NCBI GenBank assembly: GCA_027858325.1
Contig: JAQICU010000349.1
Span: 1 to 10,122 of the forward strand
Source: Candidatus Cloacimonadota bacterium
GTDB lineage: Bacteria > Cloacimonadota > Cloacimonadia > Cloacimonadales > TCS61
DNA length: 10,122 nucleotides
Reading direction: 5' to 3'
A program made the translations under genes and the position numbers. Positions 1 to 6,178 of this stretch are shown piece by piece. The first letter of the stretch is position 1. Each line of letters begins with the position of its first letter. The notes beneath the pieces were generated by a model. It had not been told where the DNA came from. It did no database searches and was given only the letters and a program-made list of their open reading frames with translations.

Positions 1-636
1 GTTCGCAGTTCGATGGAAGAATCTCTGTACACTAACAAAGATCATTCAATTTTAGAATTTGTTTCAAATCAAATTGCTATAGCAATAGCTCAGAAACTAG
101 CTGAAAAGGCGTTATCGGAAAGTGAAGAGAAATACCGAAGCTTGTATACATCTGATAATGATGCTATTTTCTTAATGCATAATTATACATTTATTGCATG
201 TAATCCTAAAACATTGGAAATGTTTGGATGCAGAGAAGATGAAATTGTTGGACATGCACCAATGGAATTTTCACCTGAGTATCAGCCAGATGGAAGACTT
301 TCCTCGGAAAAAGCTATGGAAAAGATGAATGCTGCCCTGTCTGAAAAACCGCAATTCTTTGAATGGGTTCATCAACAAAAAGACGGCTTACCATTTGATG
401 CAGAGGTATCTTTGAACAAAATGATATTTTCAGATGGTGAATACATACAAGCTATTGTAAGGGATATCACCGTACGCAAACTTGCGGAAAAAGAGTTAAA
501 AAAGAAAATGAAAGAACTTGAAATTTTCAATGAAGCCACAGTTGATAGGGAAATAATGATAAACGAATCCAGAAAAGAAATTAATGAATTGCTCATAAAA
601 TTGGGTGAAGAACCAAAATATGAAATTGTTACTTAG
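1..636 (+). CDS. GAF-PAS signalling protein without kinase core (5' partial)
   Basis: The frame is open from base 1, so the visible 212 residues are the C-terminal part of a larger protein; the ATG at 13 is probably internal. The first ~35 residues read as the last helix of a GAF domain (YTNKDHSILEF followed by a QIAIAIA helix). A short connector (SESEEKYRSLY) leads into one PAS domain, roughly bases 120-480, closing with the usual PAC ending IVRDITVRK. The last ~45 residues are a charged, probably coiled-coil tail (ELEIFN..TVDRE..INE..KEINELL.KLG). No His-box, N-box or ATP-binding motif follows, and the gene stops at TAG 636. It is inferred to be cytoplasmic in this part. The tail is shared with the next gene. 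It may be a sensory partner lacking its own kinase, or a receptor whose output lies upstream of the window. Confidence 0.85.
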   Translation, partial: VRSSMEESLYTNKDHSILEFVSNQIAIAIAQKLAEKALSESEEKYRSLYTSDNDAIFLMHNYTFIACNPKTLEMFGCREDEIVGHAPMEFSPEYQPDGRLSSEKAMEKMNAALSEKPQFFEWVHQQKDGLPFDAEVSLNKMIFSDGEYIQAIVRDITVRKLAEKELKKKMKELEIFNEATVDREIMINESRKEINELLIKLGEEPKYEIVT

Positions 637-682
637 AGATTTATAGAACGATGATGGATTAAAAACCCTATTGGATGAGTTG

Positions 683-702
683 CCACGTGATTTATCTCGT
701 GG
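683..702. repeat. REP-like palindrome 1 (CCACG type, hybrid)
   Basis: A 20 nt hairpin: CCACG, a T-T mismatch around GA/TC, a TTTA loop, then CGTGG. The inside (TGATTTATCT) matches the CCCCG-type copies elsewhere in the window, but the third stem pair is A-T instead of C-G on both sides. This is a compensated change that keeps the stem. The downstream ATTCAATGAATAG matches the flank of the CCACGG-type copies, so this unit looks like a hybrid. It is preceded by GTTG. Confidence 0.75.
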
Positions 703-709
703 ATTCAAT

Positions 710-723
710 GAATAGCTCGGGGG
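710..723. repeat. REP-like palindrome 2, half-deleted copy
   Basis: GAATAG followed directly by CTCGGGGG. Compared with intact copies (for example at 6122-6141), the left arm and loop (13 nt) are missing and one G is added. The following 40 nt (AATCTGGAAGAAA...) still match the spacer used after intact copies. It cannot form the hairpin on its own. Confidence 0.65.
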
Positions 724-763
724 AATCTGGAAGAAAGGAAATGATTGAAATTAATCTCAATAG

Positions 764-783
764 CCCAGTGATTTATCTCGGGG
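764..783. repeat. REP-like palindrome 3 (CCCCG type, one stem mismatch)
   Basis: CCCAG, TGATTTATCT, CGGGG: the 20 nt CCCCG-type unit with one broken pair (A767 opposite G780). It is preceded by CAATAG and lies exactly 40 nt after the half-deleted copy. Its right end is only 8 nt upstream of the ribosome binding site of the next gene, so a hairpin would sit in that gene's leader. Confidence 0.75.
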
Positions 784-790
784 ATTTGAA

Positions 791-797
791 AGGTGAG
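791..797 (+). promoter_or_regulatory. Ribosome binding site of the solute-binding/PAS sensor
   Basis: AGGTGAG ends four bases before the ATG at 802. A GTG at 793 is in frame but lies inside this Shine-Dalgarno sequence and has no good site of its own. The ATG at 802 is therefore taken as the start; it also gives a cleaner signal peptide (MKKLLFVILVF...). Confidence 0.65.
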
Positions 798-801
798 TAA
801 A

Positions 802-2367
802 ATGAAAAAATTATTATTTGTTATTCTAGTTTTTACAACATTAAGTTCTATCCAGGCTGTAAACGCAAATCTAACCGATGAGGAAAGAGAATGGCTGGCA
901 AAACACCAAACCATCAGGATTGCACCCGATCCTGAATTTCCACCTATTGAATGGTTTGATGAAAATGGAATTTATCAAGGGATTGCAGCGGAATTCATGG
1001 ATTTGATCTCTCGGGAACTGGGAATTGAATTTGAATCTGTTCGCTGTAATAATTGGGACGAGGTTCTGCAAAAAGCCCGAGATCGGGAAGTTGATATGCT
1101 GCCTGCTGCTGCGCAAACTCCTCAGAGAGCCGAATATATGGATTTCTCCCCGCCTCATCTGATTTTTCCGGGAGTGATCATCACCAGAAATAATTTTCCT
1201 GGAATCAAAACGACAGAGCAGTTGCATGGGAAAAAAGTCGTAATTGTCTCTGGATATGTGTGGCAGGATTTCCTGTCAATTCATCATCCTGATATAGATA
1301 TTATTCCGGTGAAAACGCTGCTGGATGGGCTTCGGGATGTTTCTACAGGTGTGCAGGATGTAATGATAGCTACGTTACCGATTGCTCTTTATTATATTGA
1401 GCAGGAAGGCATTCTGAATTTACGTGTATCCGGTGAAACAGGTTATTTTACAAAATTGTCAATTCTCACTCGGAAAGACTGGCCAATATTAGGAACCATC
1501 ACTCAAAAAACTCTTTCAAATATACCTGCTAACAAAAAAAATAAAATAATTAAAAAATGGATTACTCTAAAGAGAAAATCTATCTTCAGTAATAAACAAT
1601 TCTGGATCATCTTGATCTCGATTTTAATTTTCAGTTTAATTGGATTTATCATCATCTTTCTTTTTAACCGAATTTTGAAACACCAAGTTGTGAAACAAAC
1701 TGCCCTATTGAATAGTAGCGAAGAAAAATACAGATCCATTTTTGAAGCAACCGGAACAGCTACTTTGATTGTAGACGAAGATACCAATATTATTCATGCT
1801 AATAAAGAATGCGAGCGTGTCACTGGAAATATCGCATCCGAGCTTGTCGGAAAAAGCTGGACTGAATTCGTATATAAAGAAGATTTACTGACTATGTTAA
1901 AGCGCTCCAAGGCGAGAATAAAAGAACCCGGATCAGTTCCTAAAAAGTATGAAGTCCGGTTGATTAATGCAAAAGGAGAAATTAGAAATGCAATTCTCTC
2001 CATTGAGATAATGAATGATAGTAAAAGAAGTATTGTTTCAATGATCGACATCACTGAGCGAAAGCAGGCAGAAAAAGAAATTATGGAAAAATCTAAACAA
2101 TTAACAAAGCAGTTTGAGAAAAGTGAAAAACAAAGAATTGCTAATACCATTATTTTGCAGGATCTTAATAAAACAACACGAGAACTTAAGGACGAGATCA
2201 TTGAGCATAATAAAGCAGATAAAGCATTGAAAGAGAGAATGAATGAACTTGAAATTTTTAATAATGTAACTGTGGATAGAGAGTTAAAGATTAACGAATT
2301 ACGAAAAGAAATTAATGAATTGCTTATGAAATTGGGCAGAGAAGAGAAATACAAGATTGTTACCTAG
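802..2367 (+). CDS. Kinase-less receptor: periplasmic solute-binding domain, TM, PAS
   Basis: 521 residues. Residues 1-22 form a signal peptide or anchor (basic MKK, hydrophobic core, ...IQAVNA). Residues ~35-255 are a family-3 solute-binding (venus-flytrap) domain, with a typical entry (IRIAPDPEFPPIEWF, then GI..EFMDLISRELG) and the conserved Arg (R109) before MDFSPP. The second ligand contact of amino-acid binders, an Asp, is Thr here (T191 in DVMIATLP). A membrane helix spans ~267-289. One PAS domain covers ~305-418 (ending MIDITERK). A coiled-coil linker follows, then the tail ELEIFNNVTVDRE at ~482-521. No HisKA or ATPase domain is present. The protein should sense a periplasmic ligand and signal through the membrane by an unknown route. 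The linker (EKSK.L.KQFEKS.KQR) is nearly repeated in the downstream histidine kinase, and the tail in the upstream gene. The ligand is unknown. An in-frame GTG at 793 is the alternative start. Confidence 0.9.
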   Translation: MKKLLFVILVFTTLSSIQAVNANLTDEEREWLAKHQTIRIAPDPEFPPIEWFDENGIYQGIAAEFMDLISRELGIEFESVRCNNWDEVLQKARDREVDMLPAAAQTPQRAEYMDFSPPHLIFPGVIITRNNFPGIKTTEQLHGKKVVIVSGYVWQDFLSIHHPDIDIIPVKTLLDGLRDVSTGVQDVMIATLPIALYYIEQEGILNLRVSGETGYFTKLSILTRKDWPILGTITQKTLSNIPANKKNKIIKKWITLKRKSIFSNKQFWIILISILIFSLIGFIIIFLFNRILKHQVVKQTALLNSSEEKYRSIFEATGTATLIVDEDTNIIHANKECERVTGNIASELVGKSWTEFVYKEDLLTMLKRSKARIKEPGSVPKKYEVRLINAKGEIRNAILSIEIMNDSKRSIVSMIDITERKQAEKEIMEKSKQLTKQFEKSEKQRIANTIILQDLNKTTRELKDEIIEHNKADKALKERMNELEIFNNVTVDRELKINELRKEINELLMKLGREEKYKIVT

Positions 2368-2386
2368 AGATTTTTTGGAAAATGAA

Positions 2387-2406
2387 GGGTTAAAACCCGA
2401 TTGGGT
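2387..2406. repeat. Two overlapping small hairpins sharing one CCC
   Basis: GGGTT-AA-AACCC (2387-2398) and ACCC-GATT-GGGT (2395-2406) use the same CCC, so only one can form at a time. They lie 20 nt after the sensor stop. The corresponding place after the first gene (GGATTAAAAACCCTATTGGATG) is similar but does not keep the pairing. Any function as a terminator is weak, as no T-run follows. Confidence 0.35.
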
Positions 2407-2422
2407 ATTGGATGGATTTTAC

Positions 2423-2442
2423 CCACGGTTTAAAAGCCGTGG
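2423..2442. repeat. REP-like palindrome 4 (CCACGG type)
   Basis: CCACGG, TTTAAAAG, CCGTGG. The inner TTT/AAAG can extend the stem through one T-G wobble. It is followed by a 15 nt spacer beginning CAATTCAATG, and then by palindrome 5. The same hairpin plus 15 nt spacer recurs at 6087-6121. Confidence 0.75.
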
Positions 2443-2457
2443 CAATTCAATGTGTTG

Positions 2458-2477
2458 CCCCGTGATTTATCGCGGGG
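2458..2477. repeat. REP-like palindrome 5 (CCCCG type)
   Basis: CCCCG, TGATTTATCG, CGGGG: 20 nt, stem intact, TTTA at the tip. It is preceded by GTTG and followed by a diverged 40 nt spacer (ATTTGAGATGAAA...) leading to palindrome 6. Confidence 0.8.
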
Positions 2478-2517
2478 ATTTGAGATGAAAAAAAATCATC
2501 AGAATTATTGTCAATAG

Positions 2518-2538
2518 CCCCGTGATTTATCTCCGGGG
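2518..2538. repeat. REP-like palindrome 6 (CCCCG type, 1 nt longer)
   Basis: CCCCG, TGATTTATCTC, CGGGG, with one extra C in the loop side. It is preceded by CAATAG. The following 40 nt spacer starts AATCTGGAAGAAAAG, the same spacer class as after the half-deleted copy near 723 and after the copy at 6122. Confidence 0.8.
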
Positions 2539-2578
2539 AATCTGGAAGAAAAGAAATGAAAAGATTTACTTTGAATAG

Positions 2579-2598
2579 CCCCGAGTTTTAACTCGGGG
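2579..2598. repeat. REP-like palindrome 7 (CCCCGAGT type), left of transposase
   Basis: A perfect 8 bp stem CCCCGAGT/ACTCGGGG with a TTTA loop, preceded by GAATAG. Its downstream sequence ATGAAGATAT plus an A-rich run is repeated after the transposase gene at 3107. It is the left member of the pair bracketing the transposase. Confidence 0.85.
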
Positions 2599-2619
2599 AT
2601 GAAGATATAAAAAAATATC

Positions 2620-2634
2620 TGGGGTTTATCCCCA
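2620..2634. repeat. Inverted-type palindrome 8 (GGGG...CCCC)
   Basis: TGGGG, TTTAT, CCCCA: a 5 bp stem with G on the left arm, opposite to the neighbouring units. It lies 21 nt after palindrome 7 and ends four bases before the transposase ribosome binding site. It pairs in position with the GGGG...CCCC hairpin at 3130-3142. Confidence 0.65.
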
Positions 2635-2650
2635 CACAGGAAGAGAGATA

Positions 2651-3085
2651 ATGCCTTTTATCAAAATCTGGATTCATCTCATCTGGGCAACTAAAAACAG
2701 ACAGCCCTATTTAACAAAAGAGATACGCACAAAAGTATTTTCACATATTCGTGATAATGCTAAAGAAAAAGGGATCCATCTTGATTTTATTAATGGTTAC
2801 AAAGAGCACATACACATTCTTCTCTCAATGCATCAAGAGCAATCAATTGCTAAAATAGTTCATTTATTAAAGGGAGAATCATCTCATTGGATAAATGAAA
2901 ATAAATTAACGAAATATAATTTTAACTGGCAGGAAGAATATCTTGCTGCGTCAATAAGCCATTCAGCAGTAAATAGAGTTAGAGAATATATCAAAAATCA
3001 GGATGAGCATCATCGAATAAAATCATTTACAGAAGAATATAAATTATTTATGGAAAAATATGGATTTGAGATCATGGGAAAATGA
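2651..3085 (+). CDS. REP-associated / IS200-like Y1 tyrosine transposase
   Basis: 144 residues, full length for the family. The protein should be a single-strand DNA nuclease-strand transferase that forms a 5'-phosphotyrosine link. The HUH metal-binding motif is H53-I54-H55, in a predicted strand (GYKEHIHILLSM). The likely nucleophile is Y113 in VREYIKNQDEHHR. Other family marks are the N-terminal IWIHLIWATKNRQPYL, LLKGESSHWIN (~72-82) and WQEEYLAASIS (~93-103). Nothing is broken, so it may be active. A good ribosome binding site (AGGAAGAG, 2638-2645) fixes the ATG. No TnpB, Cas or other partner gene is next to it. The gene is surrounded by many small palindromes, which favours a REP-associated transposase (RAYT) over a plain IS200 copy; the family assignment itself is firm, the RAYT subgroup is inferred from context. 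Confidence 0.92.
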   Translation: MPFIKIWIHLIWATKNRQPYLTKEIRTKVFSHIRDNAKEKGIHLDFINGYKEHIHILLSMHQEQSIAKIVHLLKGESSHWINENKLTKYNFNWQEEYLAASISHSAVNRVREYIKNQDEHHRIKSFTEEYKLFMEKYGFEIMGK

Positions 3086-3089
3086 ATAA

Positions 3090-3106
3090 CCCCGAGTAAC
3101 TCGGGG
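3090..3106. repeat. REP-like palindrome 9 (CCCCGAG type), right of transposase
   Basis: CCCCGAG, TAA, CTCGGGG: a 7 bp stem starting four bases after the transposase stop. It is the same unit as palindrome 7 with TTT missing from the loop, followed by the same ATGAAGATAT. It could also help end transposase transcripts, though no T-run follows. Confidence 0.85.
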
Positions 3107-3129
3107 ATGAAGATATTAAAAATAATCCG

Positions 3130-3142
3130 GGGGTTCAACCCC
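3130..3142. repeat. Inverted-type palindrome 10 (GGGG...CCCC)
   Basis: GGGGT, TCA, ACCCC, placed 23 nt after palindrome 9. It occupies the same relative position as the hairpin at 2620-2634 and closes the right-hand block. Confidence 0.65.
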
Positions 3143-3188
3143 TGCATTATTTATGAAAAGAAAAATAAATAGATAGACGGAGTAATTA

Positions 3189-5708
3189 ATGAAATATCTT
3201 AATCTTATACTGATTCTCTTATTTTCAATCAGTTCTTTGTATGTTTACGCTCAGTTACCTCAAAACAAATATTTTACTGCAACAGACACAATTTATGCAG
3301 CATCAGAGCCGGATTATCCGCCATTCTGCATTGTGAATGAATCCGGTGAAGCAGATGGATTTTCGGTAGACCTATTCAAACAAACTGCATCTGCAATGGG
3401 TTTGACAGTAAAATTCAAGGTAGATAACTGGAACAATATAAAAAAAGAATTGGAAGTCGGCAAAATAGATGCCTTACCATTGGTAGGCAGATCGCAAGAG
3501 AGAGAGAAAGTATATGAATTTACTTCTCCGTATCACATAATGAATGGTGCTATTTTCGTACGAAAAGGAACAACCAAAATAAATACTTTGCAAGACCTGA
3601 AAAATATGGAGATACTCGCTATGAAGGGTGATAATGCCGAAGAGTATGCTCTTCGAGAAAGCCTCTCTTCAGTGATCATCAGCAAAGATACTTATGTAGA
3701 AGCATTTCAACTTTTACATTCCGGCAAGCATGATGTTGTGATCGCCCAAAGACTAATGGGATTACAACTTTTGAATATACTGGGATTTGACAAAATCGTT
3801 CCACTCGACATTGAACTTCCTACTTTTTCCCAGAATTTCTGTTTTGCTGTTCAGGAGGGGAATAAAGAACTACTAGCGTGTTTAAATGAAGGATTAGCAA
3901 TAATCATCGCAAATGGAACATATGATAAACTTCAAAAGAAATGGTTCACTCCCGAGATGCAACCCCGGATTTTATTTAGAGAAAAACTAAAATCAACGAT
4001 TTATATATTGATTCCTTTCATTATCCTAATATCTTTCATTGCAATCCTGATTTTACGTTCCGAAGTTAAGCGAAAGACAAAAGATTTAAGACAGGAAATT
4101 GTTGTACGCAAGCAGGTAGAAGAATCACTCCATGAGAGTGAAAAGAAAATGAGCAGTATCTTCCGGGTCGCTCCTACCGGTATTGGTATAGTTAAAAACA
4201 GAGTACTGCTTGAAGTAAATCCTCAAATTTGCGAGATGACCGGATATTCAAAAGAAGAACTTATAGATAAAAATGCAGAAATATTATATCCAACCGAAGA
4301 AGATTTCGAAATTGTTGGAGAGGAAAAGCATTTCCAAATAAAGGCAAAAGGTACAGTGAGGGTTGAAACTCGCTGGCAGAAAAAAGATGGATCAATATTT
4401 GACATCATATTTGCTTCCACTCCACTTGATACTGAAGATCTATCAAAAAGAACTACATTTACTGCTCTGGACATAACTGAACGTAAGAAAATGGAAAAAA
4501 TGTTAATTGAAGAACGAGATAAGGCACAACAATATTTAAACATTACTGCTGTGATGTTTATAAGCGTTAATTCGTCTGGAATAATTACTCTGATTAATCC
4601 GAAAGGTTGTGAAATTTTGGGGTATACTAAAGAAGAAATCATAGGAAAAAATTATTACGATAATTTTCTTCCCCTACGTTTACGAGAAAACATGAGAGAT
4701 TTTGCTTTGAAAGTATTTTCAGGTGGTAAAGAATCGTTTGGATATCATGAAAATGAAATCCTCACAAAATTCGGAGAAGAAAAATTGTTAGCTTGGAATA
4801 ATGTTGCATTAAAAGATAATGATGGTAAGATAATTGGTGTCCTCAGTTCAGCAGAGGACATCACGAAACGCAAAAAGGCGGAAGAAAACATTATTGAAAA
4901 ATCTAAAGCCCTCCAAAAGCAGTTTGAGAAAAGTCAAAAACAAAGAAGTGCTACTACCATTGTTTTAAATGATCTAAATACAACAACTGCAGAGCTGAAA
5001 GCAGAAATTACTGAACATAAGCTGGCGGAAGAAAAGATAAAGAGAAATTTAAATAAAAAAAATACTCTTCTTCAAGAATTGTATCACCGAACTAAAAATA
5101 ATATGCAGATCATCTCATCAATGTTGAAAATGCAATCCAGGAGCATTGAGAACAAGTCATTAGCCGGCATCTCCGGTATCGATTTTCTGCATGATTCCTT
5201 TAATGATGTGATCAATAAGATCAAAGCAATGAGTCTGGTTCATCAAAAACTCTATCAAGCGGACGATCTATCTCATATTAATTTAAAAGATTATGTTAAA
5301 GACCTGGTTAATTTACTGATGATAAGTTATGGTATTCGCTCAGAATCACTATCACTGAAGTTAGATCTAAAAGATGTATTTGTATTAATTGATTCAGCTA
5401 TACCTCTGGGTCTGGTCTTAAATGAGCTGATATCCAATACGTTCAAACATGCATTTCCCAATAATAAGAATGATGAAATATTCATTCGATTATTCCAAGA
5501 TAAAGATGGTACAATTAATATTCAGCTAAGCGATAATGGTGTAGGAATTCCAGCTGATATCGATCTGGAAAAAGTTAATACAATGGGACTTCAAACAGTG
5601 TTTAATCTTATCAAGTATCAATTGAAAGGTGAAATAACTTATAAATCTGATAAGGGTTTGAAATGGAATATCAAAATAAAAGATAACCTGTATCATGAGA
5701 GAGTGTAA
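3189..5708 (+). CDS. Hybrid-sensing histidine kinase: SBP, TM, PAS-PAS, HisKA_2-HATPase
   Basis: 839 residues. A signal peptide (~1-21, ending VYAQ) is followed by a family-3 solute-binding domain at ~35-255 (ASEPDYPPFCIV; R105 before YEFTSPY; Gln187 where amino-acid binders have Asp). A membrane helix lies at ~268-291, PAS1 at ~317-430 (ending LDITERK) and PAS2 at ~447-558 (ending EDITKRK). A coiled-coil linker leads to the kinase core. The His-box is of the HisKA_2 type (YHRTKNNMQIISS), with phospho-acceptor H633. The ATPase domain shows an N-box with N745 and N750 (LNELISNTFKHAF), a G1 box D782-NGVGIP and a second glycine motif (TMGLQTV). All key residues are present, so it should be an active inner-membrane kinase responding to a periplasmic ligand. 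The ATG has a GGAG site six bases upstream. The receiver gene follows one base after the stop and is the obvious partner. The ligand is unknown. Confidence 0.95.
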   Translation: MKYLNLILILLFSISSLYVYAQLPQNKYFTATDTIYAASEPDYPPFCIVNESGEADGFSVDLFKQTASAMGLTVKFKVDNWNNIKKELEVGKIDALPLVGRSQEREKVYEFTSPYHIMNGAIFVRKGTTKINTLQDLKNMEILAMKGDNAEEYALRESLSSVIISKDTYVEAFQLLHSGKHDVVIAQRLMGLQLLNILGFDKIVPLDIELPTFSQNFCFAVQEGNKELLACLNEGLAIIIANGTYDKLQKKWFTPEMQPRILFREKLKSTIYILIPFIILISFIAILILRSEVKRKTKDLRQEIVVRKQVEESLHESEKKMSSIFRVAPTGIGIVKNRVLLEVNPQICEMTGYSKEELIDKNAEILYPTEEDFEIVGEEKHFQIKAKGTVRVETRWQKKDGSIFDIIFASTPLDTEDLSKRTTFTALDITERKKMEKMLIEERDKAQQYLNITAVMFISVNSSGIITLINPKGCEILGYTKEEIIGKNYYDNFLPLRLRENMRDFALKVFSGGKESFGYHENEILTKFGEEKLLAWNNVALKDNDGKIIGVLSSAEDITKRKKAEENIIEKSKALQKQFEKSQKQRSATTIVLNDLNTTTAELKAEITEHKLAEEKIKRNLNKKNTLLQELYHRTKNNMQIISSMLKMQSRSIENKSLAGISGIDFLHDSFNDVINKIKAMSLVHQKLYQADDLSHINLKDYVKDLVNLLMISYGIRSESLSLKLDLKDVFVLIDSAIPLGLVLNELISNTFKHAFPNNKNDEIFIRLFQDKDGTINIQLSDNGVGIPADIDLEKVNTMGLQTVFNLIKYQLKGEITYKSDKGLKWNIKIKDNLYHERV

Positions 5709-5709
5709 T

Positions 5710-6078
5710 ATGGAAAAGAGAGTTAAAATAATGATAGCGGAAGATGAAGCAATAATAATACAATGTTTGAAGATGGAACTCGAATTAGAGGGCTATAAAG
5801 TATGTAAATTTGTTACTGAAGGAGAAGAGGCTATAGAAACTGCAAAAGAAGAAGAACCGGATATAATATTGATGGATATTAATCTTTCCGGTAAAATGGA
5901 TGGTATAGAAGCAGCCAGGAAGATCATTGAGAACAAGTATATTCCAATTATTTTTATGACTGGTTTCAATGATACAGATATACAGAAGCGAGCTCAAGAG
6001 ATCAATCCAGTGGGCTATCTCGAAAAACCGGTTGAAGTATATGAAGTAACACCAATAATTAAATCTTTATTTAAATAA
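5710..6078 (+). CDS. Stand-alone response regulator receiver (CheY-like)
   Basis: 122 residues, a single receiver domain with no output domain. The acidic pair (AEDEA, E11-D12), phospho-acceptor D56 (IILMDINL), switch Thr84 (FMTG), Tyr103 and the conserved Lys106 (LEKP) are all present, so it should be phosphorylated. The start at 5710 comes one base after the kinase stop and has a GAGAGAG site six bases upstream. An in-frame ATG at 5695 would overlap the kinase by 14 bases and lacks a visible ribosome site. Tight coupling to the kinase gene points to a cognate pair translated from one message. With no effector domain, it must act by protein contact or pass phosphate on. No target is visible in the window. 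Confidence 0.94.
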   Translation: MEKRVKIMIAEDEAIIIQCLKMELELEGYKVCKFVTEGEEAIETAKEEEPDIILMDINLSGKMDGIEAARKIIENKYIPIIFMTGFNDTDIQKRAQEINPVGYLEKPVEVYEVTPIIKSLFK

Positions 6079-6086
6079 GAATTTAC

Positions 6087-6106
6087 CCACGGCTTGAAAG
6101 CCGTGG
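6087..6106. repeat. REP-like palindrome 11 (CCACGG type, best stem)
   Basis: CCACGGCT, TGAA, AGCCGTGG: a perfect 8 bp stem starting 8 nt after the receiver stop. The 15 nt spacer after it (CAATTCAATGAATAG) matches that after palindrome 4. It may double as a transcript end for the kinase-receiver message, but no T-run follows. Confidence 0.8.
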
Positions 6107-6121
6107 CAATTCAATGAATAG

Positions 6122-6141
6122 CCCCGTGATTTATCTCGGGG
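6122..6141. repeat. REP-like palindrome 12 (CCCCG type, reference copy)
   Basis: CCCCG, TGATTTATCT, CGGGG: the intact form against which the other copies can be compared. It is preceded by GAATAG and followed by a 40 nt AATCTGG-type spacer. Confidence 0.85.
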
Positions 6142-6178
6142 AATCTGGGAAAAATGAAATGAAAAGAATTATTTTGAG

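Larger units (their letters stand above)
2573..3142 (+). mobile_element. Candidate RAYT mobile unit bracketed by direct palindrome pairs
   Basis: The left block (2573-2634) and right block (3084-3142) have the same order: GAATA(G/A), a CCCCGAGT...ACTCGGGG hairpin, ATGAAGATAT, an A-rich stretch, then a GGGG...CCCC hairpin. Between them lies only the transposase gene. The right block starts on the transposase stop codon, as TGA at 3083-3085 overlaps GAATAA. IS200-type elements and REP-associated transposase genes are known to be flanked by imperfect hairpins acting as ends or substrates, so these blocks are candidate ends. The exact boundaries and any target site are not determined. The region could equally be a domesticated transposase gene sitting inside a REP cluster. 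Confidence 0.55.

Noticed and set aside
793..801. GTG start for the gene-2 sensor
   Set aside because: The GTG is part of the AGGTGAG ribosome binding site for the ATG at 802, and has no upstream site of its own.
1794..2354. Minus-strand frames opposite the sensor genes (also 372-596, 496-708, 705-914, 871-1227, 1503-1787, 4223-4642, 5785-5997)
   Set aside because: Antisense frames over well-supported plus-strand domains; the products are Ser/Leu-rich or Phe-rich antisense translations with no family features.
2423..2634. CRISPR-like array: short palindromes with regular 40 nt spacers
   Set aside because: The spacers are similar to one another rather than unique, the units vary in arm sequence, and no cas gene is present. 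A REP-type array fits better.
2368..2650. A tRNA or other structured RNA gene in the longest intergenic region
   Set aside because: The region is accounted for by four CCCCG/CCACGG-type palindromes, a GGGG-CCCC hairpin and their fixed-length spacers; no cloverleaf or T-loop sequence was found.
2651..3085. IS605-type element with a TnpB/omega-RNA partner
   Set aside because: No TnpB or IscB frame is present on either side; only the Y1 transposase and palindromes are seen.
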